Of a DNA stretch of 64,000 nucleotides, positions 34,932 to 46,184 are shown one piece after another; position 1 is the first letter of the stretch; every line of letters starts with the position of its first letter. The translations under genes were made by a program, and so were the position numbers. A model generated the notes under the pieces. That model was not told where the DNA came from. It saw only the letters and a program-made list of their open reading frames with translations, and did no database searches. Source of the DNA: Dendrobium chrysotoxum (taxonomy: Eukaryota; Streptophyta; Magnoliopsida; Asparagales; Orchidaceae); the NCBI GenBank assembly GCA_019925795.1, contig CM034306.1:49904758-49968757 (forward strand). The letters are read 5' to 3'.

Positions 34932-35644
34932 GGGGAGTCATTTATTTTCTTTTATTTGGTTATTCTTGGAAGGCTTTTGAGAGAGAGAGAGAGAGAGTGA
35001 GTGTGTGTGTGGTGGATGTTGTTACTTTTGTAGCTATTTTTCTTTTAGTTATTTTTCATTTCTTTTGCTTGGGGGGATCCCGTGATGCTTTTATTATGTT
35101 GTTGAGTTGTGATCGTGGCTGCTAGTTGTTACTCTGATAAGAACATTGATCACAAGTTATGTGTGGAGAAGGATTTGGAGAATAGTGCTTTAGGAACTAG
35201 TTATCTTATTTTGTTTTAGTAGTGTTATACAGTGCCTTTAAGCTTATTATTATTTAAATGAAAAGGCATGTTTATTTGTTATTCAATTTTTGCTTATTCT
35301 AGTGCATTTTTTTGTTATGTTATTTACATATAATTTAAATTCTTTTATGCTTAATTGTTGAGTATTATTCTCTACATAATGCTTGCACTTTGATTGCTTA
35401 TTTAGCCATAATAAAAAAATAATTAAAATTCATGTAAAATTAAGATAATAACAAAATATTATATAATAGTATGAATGAATAATGTATAATAATTCATAAT
35501 TAATTTAGAACAAAATTTAGTTCACTTAAGATTGACTTGTTTTAAATTTAGAAACTATACACTAATATACTGACTAACTAAATTAAAAAATGAATAATTA
35601 AGTTTAGGCAAAAGAACTGGGTAGCTTAAATTAGGAAAATCCTA

Positions 35645-35703
<59 letters not shown>

Positions 35704-36284
35704 GTGACCTTATTAAATCTTTATATTAAATCAAATAGGGTTGCAGAAGGCTGAAATTAAATTGATATTCAAAATTATTAATATGAACTTCATAATTATG
35801 AAAAAGTGAAAAATATGAAAAATCATAAAAAATATAAAAAAAGGGAAAAAGAGTTAATTGCATTAAAAAATTGGTATTTATTGAAGCTAAAGTCCAAAAC
35901 CATCATGATACTTAGTTCTAATAGGATAAGATAAGTGAATTAATATATATGATTGTACACTACCAAACTTCTAATTTAACTACAAGAACAACTAATTCCA
36001 AAATAATCTATTATTTATTTTTTAATTCAGAAGTCAAACTTGCACATACACTTATAATGCATAGATTCAAACAAGCAATAGTAAGGGCAACTAATTGGGA
36101 TAATTATTATGAGCTTTCAAATTAGAATTATAACTTTATCATTCTAAATTACTTCTTGACTGTGATTTATTATCTAATATTTTAGTAAATTTAATTTATT
36201 AATTTTTACTTTTGTTATTAAGTTAATCAATAGGTGATTTCACGATTGCTTGAGGACAAACAAGAGTTTAAGTAGAAGAAAATT
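34932..36284 (+). other. 3' untranslated region of element A
   Basis: AT-rich with a GA tract (34,979-34,998) and a TA tract (35,648-35,699). Near 36,248-36,273 is GCTTGAGGACAAACAAGAGTTTAAGT, the block that characteristically precedes the polypurine tract of Athila/Tat-like elements; the tract itself (AGTAGAAGAAAATT) is decayed. No other features are visible. Confidence 0.65.
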
Positions 36285-36312
36285 TATTAAGTGTAAATTA
36301 TGTACTGTTATT
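36285..36312 (+). repeat. 3' LTR of element A, part 1
   Basis: TATTAAGTGTAAATTATG... aligns with 10,211-10,240 (TG at the start changed to TA) and ends at TTATT, the target of element C. It continues at 43,014. Confidence 0.8.
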
Positions 36313-37437
36313 TGTTGACCTCCTTTTTTATATCGGTTACTTGTACGATCTTATTGCATATTTTATGGGTCGATTGTCTTGTCTGCATGTTACATTGCCT
36401 TTTGTTTGGTGAAGGGTCAAATCATTTTTTCCCCTTGATTTGTCGTTAGCCTTAGGATTACTCCTTTTTGATCACATGTCCTCTATTTCATTCTAAAATG
36501 CATGTGGTCGTGTTCATGCCGATTCGATGTGATTTCAGGCATTTGGGCCCTTATCACGCATCTTTGTTCTGTGTGCAATATCTTTTGATTGCTACCTTAT
36601 TTTACAAAATGGACTATATGGGCACGTCCGAATCATCGAGATCTTTCAAACGAGTCCATTCGAGCTTGAATTGGATGCCGTTTGATGTGTGTCAAGGAGA
36701 GAGAGAGCGGTGAGTATTTTATTTTAATAAATTTAATGGATAAAAATATGATAAAATAAATTAAAAATGCATTGTTCAAAATAATAATGATAATAATACT
36801 AAATAAACAAGAAATATTTTTATACACATAAATATATAATAAATCGATTTAAAAAAGGAGATAATATAAAATATAAAATTGATAAAATATATTTTATTAA
36901 GTTAAAAAAAGACATGTCTCATTCAAATTAATTTCATGTTATGTTTGAATACAAAAAAAATTATTATTTTTAATTTCACTTTTCCTCTCTTTCCAAATTG
37001 AGCAACTTCTTATCCAGTGGCGGAGATTTAACAACAAAGGTAATATTTAATATCAACCATTTAATGAAGTGTTTGATTTTCAGATTGAATAGAGGTAGGG
37101 CCGGTTCAAGGAAAAAATGGTTCATTTATTCTTCTAGCTGCTATTTTATCCCATATATAAAGTACAGAGCATGCCTCCTATTATGGGGAGAGGAGACAAG
37201 GCATCGGCTCCCTCTCTGGGAGTTTCATGTGACATAAGCTAAAGCCCCTCTCATGCAAGCAATCTCCGTCTCCCTCAACCGAGACTCGACTCCACCTCCA
37301 GACATCCCAGCAGGTTGGGCGGCCCACTCTCGTCGTCTATGAGTGATCTCTCGAGCTCAGCCACCATTCTGACAACCTTGTTGTACCAAGCTACCTCGCT
37401 AGCCACCCCGCCAGCAGCACCCTTTCAAAGACCCACA
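36313..37437 (+). repeat. 5' LTR of element C
   Basis: TGTTGACCTCC...GAGACCCACA-type termini, TATATAAAG box at 37,154-37,162, GA-rich tract at 36,699-36,710. It is about 145 bases longer than the 3' copy because of a deletion there. Confidence 0.85.
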
Positions 37438-38460
37438 GATTTTTGGCAACCATGGTGGGATAGGTTTCTCTCTCCATCTTTGGATGATGTATTATTCTCT
37501 TTTATAGGTATTCCTAATTTGGTGCTTAGTTTGGATTTCTCTTTTCTACTCCACTCCCTTGTCTTCATCCTTAGTGAGGATTATACTTCTTAAATGTATA
37601 AAGATTTGATTAAAATTTTAAGTTTATTAGATCTTTGTCCTAAGTTCTATATTCAAATCTAGATCAATCTATTTTAATTCTTCTTATTCAAGTCAAATTC
37701 AAATTTTGAGTCAATTCTTAGTTGGAATTCTTCTAGATTGGATCCTGATTTATATCATTTCAAATAAAAGTTTAGATTTTATTTTTTTGATGACATGATT
37801 CATATACTTAGTATAAACTCTAGCTTCCATCATCTCCTAGTCTAAATTCTCTTAGACTTGGCTTTGATTCAAATCAGTCCAAATAGAAATCTAAATTCTA
37901 TTTTCAGTGGAAGGGTCCATAAATTTGACATATGCGAGATTTCAAAAGAAAAATTAATTTGAGAAAAGTTTGAAAGTTAAAATACAAGGCAAATTCTTGA
38001 GAGAATTTTTTTTAAGTGAGTAGGTGACTTATTTTTCTTAATAAAAATTTACCTCTATTTTATTTAAATTATGAAGTAAGTGTTGGTTGACTCCTTTAAA
38101 CACTTAAAGAAGAAAATTCATGATGATTCTTAAAAGAGTATGTCATCTCCCTCCCATCCCTTATATGGGGTGATTTTATTTTTGAACTAAATTTTATATC
38201 AAATTGAATTAGACTTAGAAATAAAAATTTTCTCCATTATCTTGCAATTTTTTCATAGGCTTCTTTTGCATGCTAATGAATCTACCATATAATTTTTCTA
38301 ATCAGGTTATTCATTTTTATCATAGGATCGAATTTGCTTTGTGGATTTTTCTTCCTTACATAAGAGAATGAGTTTTCTTCTCTTATGTTTGAAAGATAAT
38401 TTTATAATTGAGAAAGTCTTCTTTTAGATATTTAGAAAAGAAGCCAATTACAAAAATAAA
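37438..38460. other. 5' interior of element C, non-coding
   Basis: Primer-like region at 37,438-37,460, then AT-rich sequence with stops in all frames. From about 38,320 the sequence shows diverged similarity to 58,850-58,960 in the SIRE-like element (CTTCCTTAC..., GAAAGATAAT...), leading into the hairpin array. Confidence 0.5.
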
Positions 38461-38625
38461 AAGATGCATAAATTGCATCAAAAATAAAAAGAGCCACAAA
38501 ATGAGCCCAAAATAAAAATACGCGCAAAGTACGCCAAAAATGAAAGATGCATAAAGTGTATTAAATAATCAAAATATGCACAAAGTGCGCCGAAATTGAG
38601 AAAGAGGCACAAAATGAGCCCAAAA
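38461..38625. repeat. array of ~30-bp units with small hairpins (copy in element C)
   Basis: Successive units carry GATGCATAAATTGCATC (arms GATGCA/TGCATC, 38,463-38,479), a GGC/GCC unit AGAGCCACAAAATGAGCCC, CGCGCAAAGTACGCC, ATGCATAAAGTGTATT, ATGCACAAAGTGCGCC and GAGGCACAAAATGAGCCC, joined by A-rich linkers. The arms differ between units but mostly still pair. The same array occurs at 58,969-59,130. Confidence 0.75.
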
Positions 38626-39224
38626 TTAATAAGTAAATGGCTTTCCTTTCTTGTAAATCTTTAAATCTCAGAAATGAGAAGATTCAATTTCTTTCTCTAA
38701 TTTAAATCTTTTTTTTTAATTAGATTTTAATTCAAAAAATACATATATAAGGAACAGAGAATAGTCTATCTTGTAGGGAGCTTAAGCTGGGTTAGCAAAA
38801 TTTTAATCCTTAATATTTTTGGGTTTAGATAAAGTCGACCTACTTCTTACTGAACTTTTAAATTTAGTCCCATTTATTATTTTTATTGGGTAAAAATAAT
38901 CAAGAGGTAATTTTTTCATTCTAAAAATAATCATCTTACTCTTTGATAAGGTTTCCATTCTTTGAAAAACATATGAATCAATCTTATCTCAATTAATTGG
39001 TGAGTATTTAACATCTCTTAGTATCTCCATTATTGAGTATGCTTAAATATTCACCTTGTTCTTTTAAAAATTCATGCAGGAAATTTTTGGACCCCAACAT
39101 TGATTATATCTCATTCTTATGGATTGATGTGATCCTTTCCTTGATCACCTTTTATCTTTTGAATTCTGGTTGTTTTGAGTTATGCTTATTTTTGGAATAT
39201 GATTCCAAGTATCCATTCTAATTT
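38626..39224. other. AT-rich interior of element C
   Basis: No coding or repeat structure beyond simple AT-rich words. Confidence 0.4.
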
Positions 39225-39490
39225 AATGATCTAAAAGTTGCCTTTTGGTGTGCATCCCTTCTCTTGATATCTTATGTGCTATTATTCCTTGTTTAAAAGC
39301 CATTATCCCATTTAAGCATTGATTTTCATCTACTTGTTTGGGAGCCACTATCCCATTTAAGCATTGATTTATATCCACTTGTTTGGGAGCCACCATCCCA
39401 TTCAAGTTATGATTCCATCTCCTTGTATGAGATCCATCCTCTTATTCAGGTTTTGATTTTATTTCCTTGTTTGGGAGTCACTCTCCCATA
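39225..39490 (+). repeat. ~57-bp tandem array in element C
   Basis: Four to five units containing ACTTGTTTGGGAGCCA, CTATCCCATTTAAGC and ATTGATTT. The minus strand stays open in part and gives repeated NGMVAPKQVD-like residues; this is repeat-driven. Confidence 0.75.
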
Positions 39491-39739
39491 CAAGTCCTGA
39501 TTCCATTTCTCAGTTGGGTCCATTCCCTTGGATCTTGCTATGTGTGATTATTCTGTTATATTTTTTCTCATATTGATATCATGACAGCTTTACCTTGATC
39601 TTGCATGAGTGTATTCATCTTCTTTCCATGTCGATACTCCTTTACAGACAGACCCGTGTGAGGGGTTTTTCTTTTGATGTTACTTATGGATTCCTTTATT
39701 CATGAAGTCCCTTTTGCTACTTCCTTCCTTTTTCTCTTC

Positions 39740-41010
39740 ACTTCATCGATAGACCTATGGTCGGGTGATTGTCAAACTTTCTGCTTTATCCTATTATCAG
39801 ACCTATGGCTGGGGAGGGACTCTGCTGTTTAGGGGCCTATGGCCGAGCAGGGGTGCTTCCTCTCCTTTTCACTTCATCGATAGACCTATGGTCGGGTGAT
39901 TATCAAGCTTTCCTTTATTCTACCGACAAACATATCGTCAGGTAGAGACTTTGTTGTCGGGCCCATGGCCGAGCAGAGGTGGATCTTTTCTCTTCATCCT
40001 ATCAATAAACCTATGATCGGATAGATGTCAAGCTTCCCTTTTTGTCCCACCGATAGACCTATGGTCGAGTGGACATCGGGCTTTCTCTTTGGTTACCCGA
40101 TAGAGTTCCTGGGGGATATACTTCATCACCTCTTCATTCCTCCTGTTTCCTTTTTCATATTAGGGGGTTATTGAGTTTCCACTTTATCCTACCGACAAAC
40201 CTATGGCCAGGTAGGGACTCTACTGTTTCAGGGCTTATGGCCAGGCGGGGGTGCTTCCTTTGTCAACGCAGGTGATTATTGAGTTTCCACTTTATCCTAC
40301 TAACAAACCTATGGCCAAGTAGGGACTTCACTATTTTGGGGCCTACAACCGGACAGGGGTGCTTCCTTTCCTCTTCATCGACAGACATATAGTTAGGTGA
40401 TTGTTGAGTTTTCATTTTATCCTATCGACAGACCTATGGCCGAAGAGGGACTTTGCTGTTTCAAGGCTTATGGCCGGGCGGGGGTGCTTCCTTTCCTCTT
40501 CACTGACAGACCTATGGTTAGGACATTATTGAGTTTTTGCTTTATCCTATTGACATACCTAAGGCCGGGTAGGGACTCTGCTGTTTCGAGGCCTATGGCT
40601 AGGTGGGGGTGCTTCCTTTCCTCTTCACTAACAGACCTATAGTCGGGTAATGATTGAGTTTTCCTTTATCCTACTGACAGACCTATGACCAGGTAGGGAC
40701 TTTGCTGTTTTGGGGCCTATGGCTGGGTAGGGGTGCTTCCTTTCCTCTTCACCGACAGACCTATGATCAGGTGATTGTTGAGTTTCTACTTTATCCTACC
40801 GACAAACCTATGGTTGGGTAGGGACTCCGCTGTTTCTGGGTTTATGGCCGGGCGGGGGTGCTTCCTTTCCTCTTCACCGATAGACCTATGGTTGGGTGAT
40901 TATCGATTTTTTTTATTTATCCTACAAATAGACCTATGGCTGGGTAGGGACTTCACTGTTTCAAGGCCTATGGCCAGGTGGAGGTGCTTCCTTTCCTCTT
41001 CACATCACCG
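39740..41010 (+). repeat. ~110-127-bp tandem array in element C
   Basis: About ten units containing GACAGACCTATGGCCGGGTAGGGACT, GCTGTTTC, GGGCCTATGGCCGGGC, GGGGTGCTTCC and TTTCCTCTTCACCGACAG. Divergence among units is moderate. Open frames of 68-116 codons run through it and repeat the same peptide, so they are not counted as genes. Confidence 0.85.
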
Positions 41011-41019
41011 TGGGCATAT

Positions 41020-41920
41020 GCACCGGGTGGTTGTTGAGTGTCCCTTGTCCTTCCTCACCCTCAGATCTCCAGTCGAGTGGTTATTGACTTTCCTAGTGGT
41101 TATTGACTTTCTGAGTGGTTGTTGACTTTCTGAGTGGTTGTTGAGTTTTCCTAGTTGTTGTTTACTTTCTGAGTGATTGTTGAGTTTTCCTAGTGATTAT
41201 TGACTCTTTGAGTGGTTGTTGAAGTTTTCCTCATGATTTTTGAGTTTTCATTGGCTCCTTCTCACTATTTTGATCTAGTCAGGCGAGTATCGAGTCCTCC
41301 CTCATTTGTTGTTTTTATCTGATCAAGTGAATGTTGAGTTTCTTTTTCCCTTTTGTCCCACCATATCTGCATGATTTTGTGATCATTACATGATTGATTG
41401 ATTATTGTATAAGTGTGTGAGCATGGAATGATTATGTGATTGTGGTGTGATCATTGTATGATTGATTGATATTTTGTATAAGTGTGCGATCATTGTATGG
41501 TTATGTGATTACTCCATAGTCGCATGAGTCTTGTATGATTTGATTATTATTATACGATTAGACGATTATTGCATGATTGCATGTTTATCACATGATTATG
41601 TTATTAATGTGCGATTGCATGATTATTGTGTGATTTGATGATTGTTATATGATTAGATGATTATGGCATAATTATGTGATAATTATGTGATTGCATGATT
41701 ATTATGTGATTTGATGATTGTTATATGATTAGATGATTATGTCATGGTTATGTGATAATTATGTGATTGCATGATTATTGTATGATTTGATAATCATTAT
41801 ATAGTTGGGTGATTATTGCATAGATATGTGATTGATACATGCTTGGGTGATCATTGCATGATTGTATGGTCATTGCATGGTGGGACGATTATTATGTGAT
41901 CGTATGATTTTTGCATGATT
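41020..41920 (+). repeat. degenerate short repeats in element C
   Basis: 41,040-41,260: GAGTGGTTGTTGACTTTC-type ~20-bp units. 41,370-41,920: TGATTGCATGATTATTG-type ~10-bp units. Both lie just before the 3' LTR; no clean polypurine tract is visible. Confidence 0.7.
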
Positions 41921-42033
41921 TAATATTTGTTAAGTTTCATTTATTGGTTGTTAGGTTATACCTTCTTAGAGATAAGAGGTCAACGCAAACACGTGTGGTT
42001 CACCCATTATTCACCACATGTTGAGGTTGTGTT

Positions 42034-43013
42034 TGTTGACCTCCTTTTCGATATCGGTTACTTTTACTATTGCATATTTTGTGGATCGATAGCCTTGTAT
42101 GCATGTTGCATTGCCTTGTGTTTTGTGAATGGTCAAATCATTTTTTTCCTTGATTTGTCGTCAGCCTTAGGATTACTCTTTTTTGATAACATGTCCTCTA
42201 TCACATTCTAAAATGTATGTGGTCGGGTAGATGCCGATTCAGTGTGATTTCACGTGTTTGGGCCCTTATCACACACTTTGTTCTATGTGTCAAGGAGAGA
42301 GAGCGGTGAGTGTTTTCTTTTAATAAATTTAATGATAAAAATATATAAAAAAACAAATTAAAAATGCATGTTCAAAATAATAATGATAATAATATTAAAT
42401 AAACATGAAGTATGTTTATGTACATAAAAATATAATAAATCGATTTATAAAAGGAGATAATATAAAATTGATAAAATATATTTGTATTAAGTTAAAAAAA
42501 GACATGTCTCATTCAAATTAATTTTTTGTTAAGTTTGAATACAAAAAAATTATTATTTTTAATTTCACTTTTCCTCTGTTTCCAAATTGAGCAACTTCTT
42601 GTCTAGTGGCTGAGATTTAACAACAAAGGTAATATTTAATATCAATCGTTTGATTAAGGGTTTAATTTTTGGATTTAATAGAAGCAGGGCCGGTTCAAGG
42701 AAAAAAAGGTTCATTTATTCTTCCAGCCGCTATTTTGTCCCATATACAAGTACAGAGCACGCCTCCAGTTATGGGGAGAGGAGACAAGGCATCGGCTCAC
42801 TCTCTGGTAGCTTCATGCGACACAAGATGAAGCCCCTCTCATGCAAGCAATCTCCATCTCCCTCAACTGAGACCCGACTCCACCTCTAGATGCCCCAGCC
42901 GATTGGGTGGCCCACTCTTATCATTGATGAGTGATCTCCCGAACTCAGCCACCATTCCGACAACGTTACTGTACTGAGCTCCCTCGCCAGCATCACCCTT
43001 TCGGAGACCCACA
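42034..43013 (+). repeat. 3' LTR of element C, internally deleted
   Basis: Aligns with the 5' LTR but lacks roughly 130 bases corresponding to about 36,572-36,695; the break lies at a shared TGTGT word. The TATA region reads CATATACAAG, a substitution relative to the 5' copy. Confidence 0.85.
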
Positions 43014-43515
43014 TTATTATGTTAAATTTTAGTAAAAATATTTTATTTTAGTTATGCTTACCCAGAAATTATTCAGAGAAAGGAAAAAAAATTCACAAGT
43101 GCTGAATAAGCTCTACAGCGCCCACATCTTCCACGTCATAGCGTTGGCATCAACAACTCCTTAGCGCCTAATTCAGACATTAGAGTTATGGCTACATTAA
43201 AATTTTGGGATGATCAACATCGTGGCAAAGCCAAGGTAAGCACCGCATCGCATCATAAAGTCGTTCTACATAATTCAACACCACAACACTAGAGTCTCAG
43301 GAATTTGAATGTCGGGATGTCAATGGTCACAATGCTGCAACATCATATTATACTTTCAATCGCCACAACCCTCAGCTTTTATAGTGACATGGCAGAGCAA
43401 TTACCAAAATAATGATCTATGCTGCTTGGCCAAAAGATGCACATATTCGGTCATTAACCATGCTAAGTCAACCTAGCACCGCAATAAAAAAAACATTACA
43501 GTTCCAAGGCACTAG
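43014..43515 (+). repeat. 3' LTR of element A, part 2
   Basis: Starts with the duplicated TTATT, then aligns with 10,240-10,735 (GTTAAATTTTAGTAAAAATA..., AGCGCC-type dyads). It ends GGCACTAG, where TAG is the target duplicated by the CACTA insertion. Confidence 0.85.
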
Positions 43516-44085
43516 CACTACAGGAAAGTCAGCTATTACCGGCGGCTATTACATGCGGTCAATATTTTTTCAGGCAGTTTACCGGCGGTAATTAAATCGC
43601 CGATATAAGGAGCGTAGGAAACGATTTCCGGCGGCAATTTTCAGGCAGTTATACATTCCAGCGGCTTTCCAACACTTTTGGTGGCCGGTATGTTCCGGCA
43701 GTTGTAGAGCCGGTAACCGTCGGTAATTCATCGGCGGCCTTCCGGCCGTGAAAATCACCGGTATGACCGGCAGTTTTATCGGCGGCTCGTTTATATTTTC
43801 GGCGCTATATTAAGCCGTATGGTATCGATGTTTCCGGCGTTATAACCGCCAGTAAACCGCCAATCCGTCTGGCAGTTTAATCATGGTTCCGGCGGTTATA
43901 GTGAGCCGTCTGGTGATGAATATTCCGGCGGCCAAACCGACGGTGTCCGGCGGTCTAACTGTCGGTTGTCACCGGTAATTTCAGGCTGCTAGTTTATATT
44001 GCTGGTGGTCTCCGAAACCCATATGGTATCGAAGCTTTCTGGTGGCCAGACCACCGGAAAGCCGCCGGAAACCTATAGCGTTTGA
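43516..44085. repeat. left terminal and subterminal repeats of the CACTA element
   Basis: After the terminal repeat, CCGGCGGT/ACCGCCGG words appear about every 15-40 bases in both orientations (TACCGGCGGTAATTAA, TTTCCGGCGGC and others). En/Spm elements carry subterminal repeats bound by TNPA; these are the likely counterparts. Confidence 0.8.
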
Positions 44086-44327
44086 AAAAAAAATTGACAG
44101 CCCCTCCTCTATTTACTCAGATTTCCACAAACCTGCACAACAAACATTTATCACAGTATATATTGGGCAACACGCCACTATAAACCAAATAATTTCAACA
44201 ATAAACATAACATATAAAGTTTAAACCAATTGTTCATTAAAAGAAATATTTAAAGATGTCAACCTTCACATAACAAGTTCATCAAACTCAATGTTTAAAC
44301 CAAATGTTCATAAAACAAATAAAAAAA

Positions 44328-46050
44328 CTAATCATCCTCCGTCTCCTTGCTGCCTGGTGTTTCATGTGTCCGCTCTTGATCTTTCTTCTTTTGATTTTCA
44401 TCTCTATAAGCTCACAGCTCTGCCTACATCTCATTTTTTACCTTTCTCATCTCTTCTATCTCTCTCGTTAAGGTTGCAACCCTCTGGCTAACAATTTCTT
44501 CAACTCCACTAGGATCATAAAATGCTGATGTGGATGAACTGCCCTCATAAGCATAGCCTTACGAACCCAGGCCATATACCCTCCCTCTCTGCCTTCCTCC
44601 AACAACATCTGACCATATATGATACTCAGAATACTGGGTCGATCCTGAAGCTGATCCCTTACCAGTAGACTAATGACTTTCCCGAACTCGTATAAAATCA
44701 TCCTGTGAGAATAAATCCATAAAATAAATTGATATTAAAATGATATTTTTTATATTAAATTTATATTCCCGAACTCCAAAAATTATACTCACATGAGCTT
44801 TTTTGGCCTTTTCATCAACCCACTGATGGTCAGCTTGATATTGGTGAGTCCTCGTATGCAACTCCAGTGGGGTCGGCTCCCGGCCAAGAAACTCTTTTTG
44901 AAAATAGAGCATAGAGTTAAAATGGTATACATATTTTTATTAAACTAATTGAAAGCTTTTACCAGTCATCGTCTATGTTCCGTATGAGGAACAGATCTAC
45001 CAGTATGAAGGGAGCTTCCTAAACCCCCGCAATCAGATGCTCTATTCTGCTTGTTTTACTCTCTTATTTTTTGAACTCAGGGGTCGCCCAAGCTCTACTC
45101 AGATCTGCCCATACGCCCTCTCCAATCCATGATGGACACTACCCAGACTTTCTAATGTCCGTGAACATGTCCCTAAGACGGGTCGATCCTCTCCTCTCAA
45201 AATTATTTCTGATCCTCGTGCTATGCTCAGGCAACCACCTAAAATCTTTCTGTAAAAAAATTATAGACATAACAAATAATATTAATACAAATTAAATTAA
45301 ATATCTTAATTCATGTCAAATAAATATACCTGAAATTCTCTAAACCACATATCCCTAATTTCCTTTGGGATCTTCTTCCATGATAAGTAAGGAGCATCAT
45401 ATTTGCTCTTTATGATGTCCCGAATCTTATGGGTAGGTGGCCTTGAGGGATTGAAGCTGCAGGTTAATTTATTTTATCAATAACATATAATATATCAAAT
45501 ACAATAAACTAAACAAAATAAGCTGAACTTATGTATCACCCTCACGCTCAATGTATAGACGCTTATCTGCTACAACTGCAGGATCCCCAGCACCAACTGC
45601 TGCTAGTGTAGATGGTCCACCGTGTTCTGGCTGCACCGAATATGGGTAATAAAATGGCAGGGGGTAAGGAGGGTATGGTATGGTTGATGGACTAGTTTAT
45701 GATGCTGGTGGGATATAATATGGATAGAATGGAGCTGCATGTGCCTAATCTGGAGAGGGAAATCGAGGACTTGTCGACGCAGAAGTGAAGTACCCAGGAA
45801 AGGGTGGTGGTACACTAGCAGTAGGTTGATCTAACTTACCCTGACCCTGCTCACTGGGGGACTGCTGCTGACTCCTGGATAGTGGTGGTGGTGGTGGTGG
45901 TGGTGGTGATGGTATCACTAGTGGAACTAAACTCCACCTCTCACTTTCATCAGGCTGTCTAGGTCTACTAGGTCCAACACTCAACTTTTTTGAAGAAAAC
46001 TTTGAGGTGTAGGATCTACGAGGAGGATCTTCACCTGAAGCCATCTGCAT
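44328..46050 (-). pseudogene. CACTA second gene, TNPA-like (plant transposase Ptta/En/Spm type)
   Basis: Start MASGEDPPRR at ~46,044; the N-terminal region is Ser/Pro-rich with a poly-Pro run from a GGT repeat (45,883-45,910). Further exons on the minus strand read FNPSRPPTHKIRDIIKSKYD and APYLSWKKIPKEIRDMWFRE (~45,470-45,330, ending CAG/GTATAT like a splice donor), KDFRWLPEHSTRIRNNFERR (~45,250), STRLRDMFTDIR, EFLGREPTPLELHTRTHQYQ (~44,890), QWVDEKAKKAHV, then RVYGLGS, FYDPSGVEEIVSQRVATLTR (~44,510) and stop at 44,328. This is the PF03004-type protein that binds subterminal repeats. At least three stops and a probable shift in the third exon damage it. Confidence 0.75.
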
Positions 46051-46184
46051 TAAAAGAAGGAATTAGTAAATCATTGTAATAAGTAAAAATTAAAAAAAAA
46101 GAATGTAGATAAAAAAATTATAACAAACAGAAAGAATTATTGAATACACAATGATAATTAACATACAAAATAGATTTGAAAAAA

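Larger units (their letters stand above)
36313..43013 (+). mobile_element. element C: non-coding gypsy-like LTR element (LARD) rich in tandem arrays
   Basis: LTRs at 36,313-37,437 and 42,034-43,013. TTATT is duplicated on both sides (36,308-36,312 and 43,014-43,018), and the LTR of A at 10,211 shows the empty site. Just inside the 5' LTR is ATTTTTGGCAACCATGGTGGGAT, similar to the TTTTTGGCGCCGTTGCCGGGGA primer region of gypsy elements. No Gag or Pol frame can be read in the 4.6-kb interior, which instead holds a hairpin array (38,461-38,625) and three tandem arrays (39,225-41,000), then a GATT-type repeat (41,370-41,920). It must have moved with enzymes from elsewhere. Confidence 0.85.

Noticed and set aside
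40069..41125. ORFs of 68-116 codons with repeated peptides
   Set aside because: They run through the tandem array of element C and repeat with its period; no start context or similarity.
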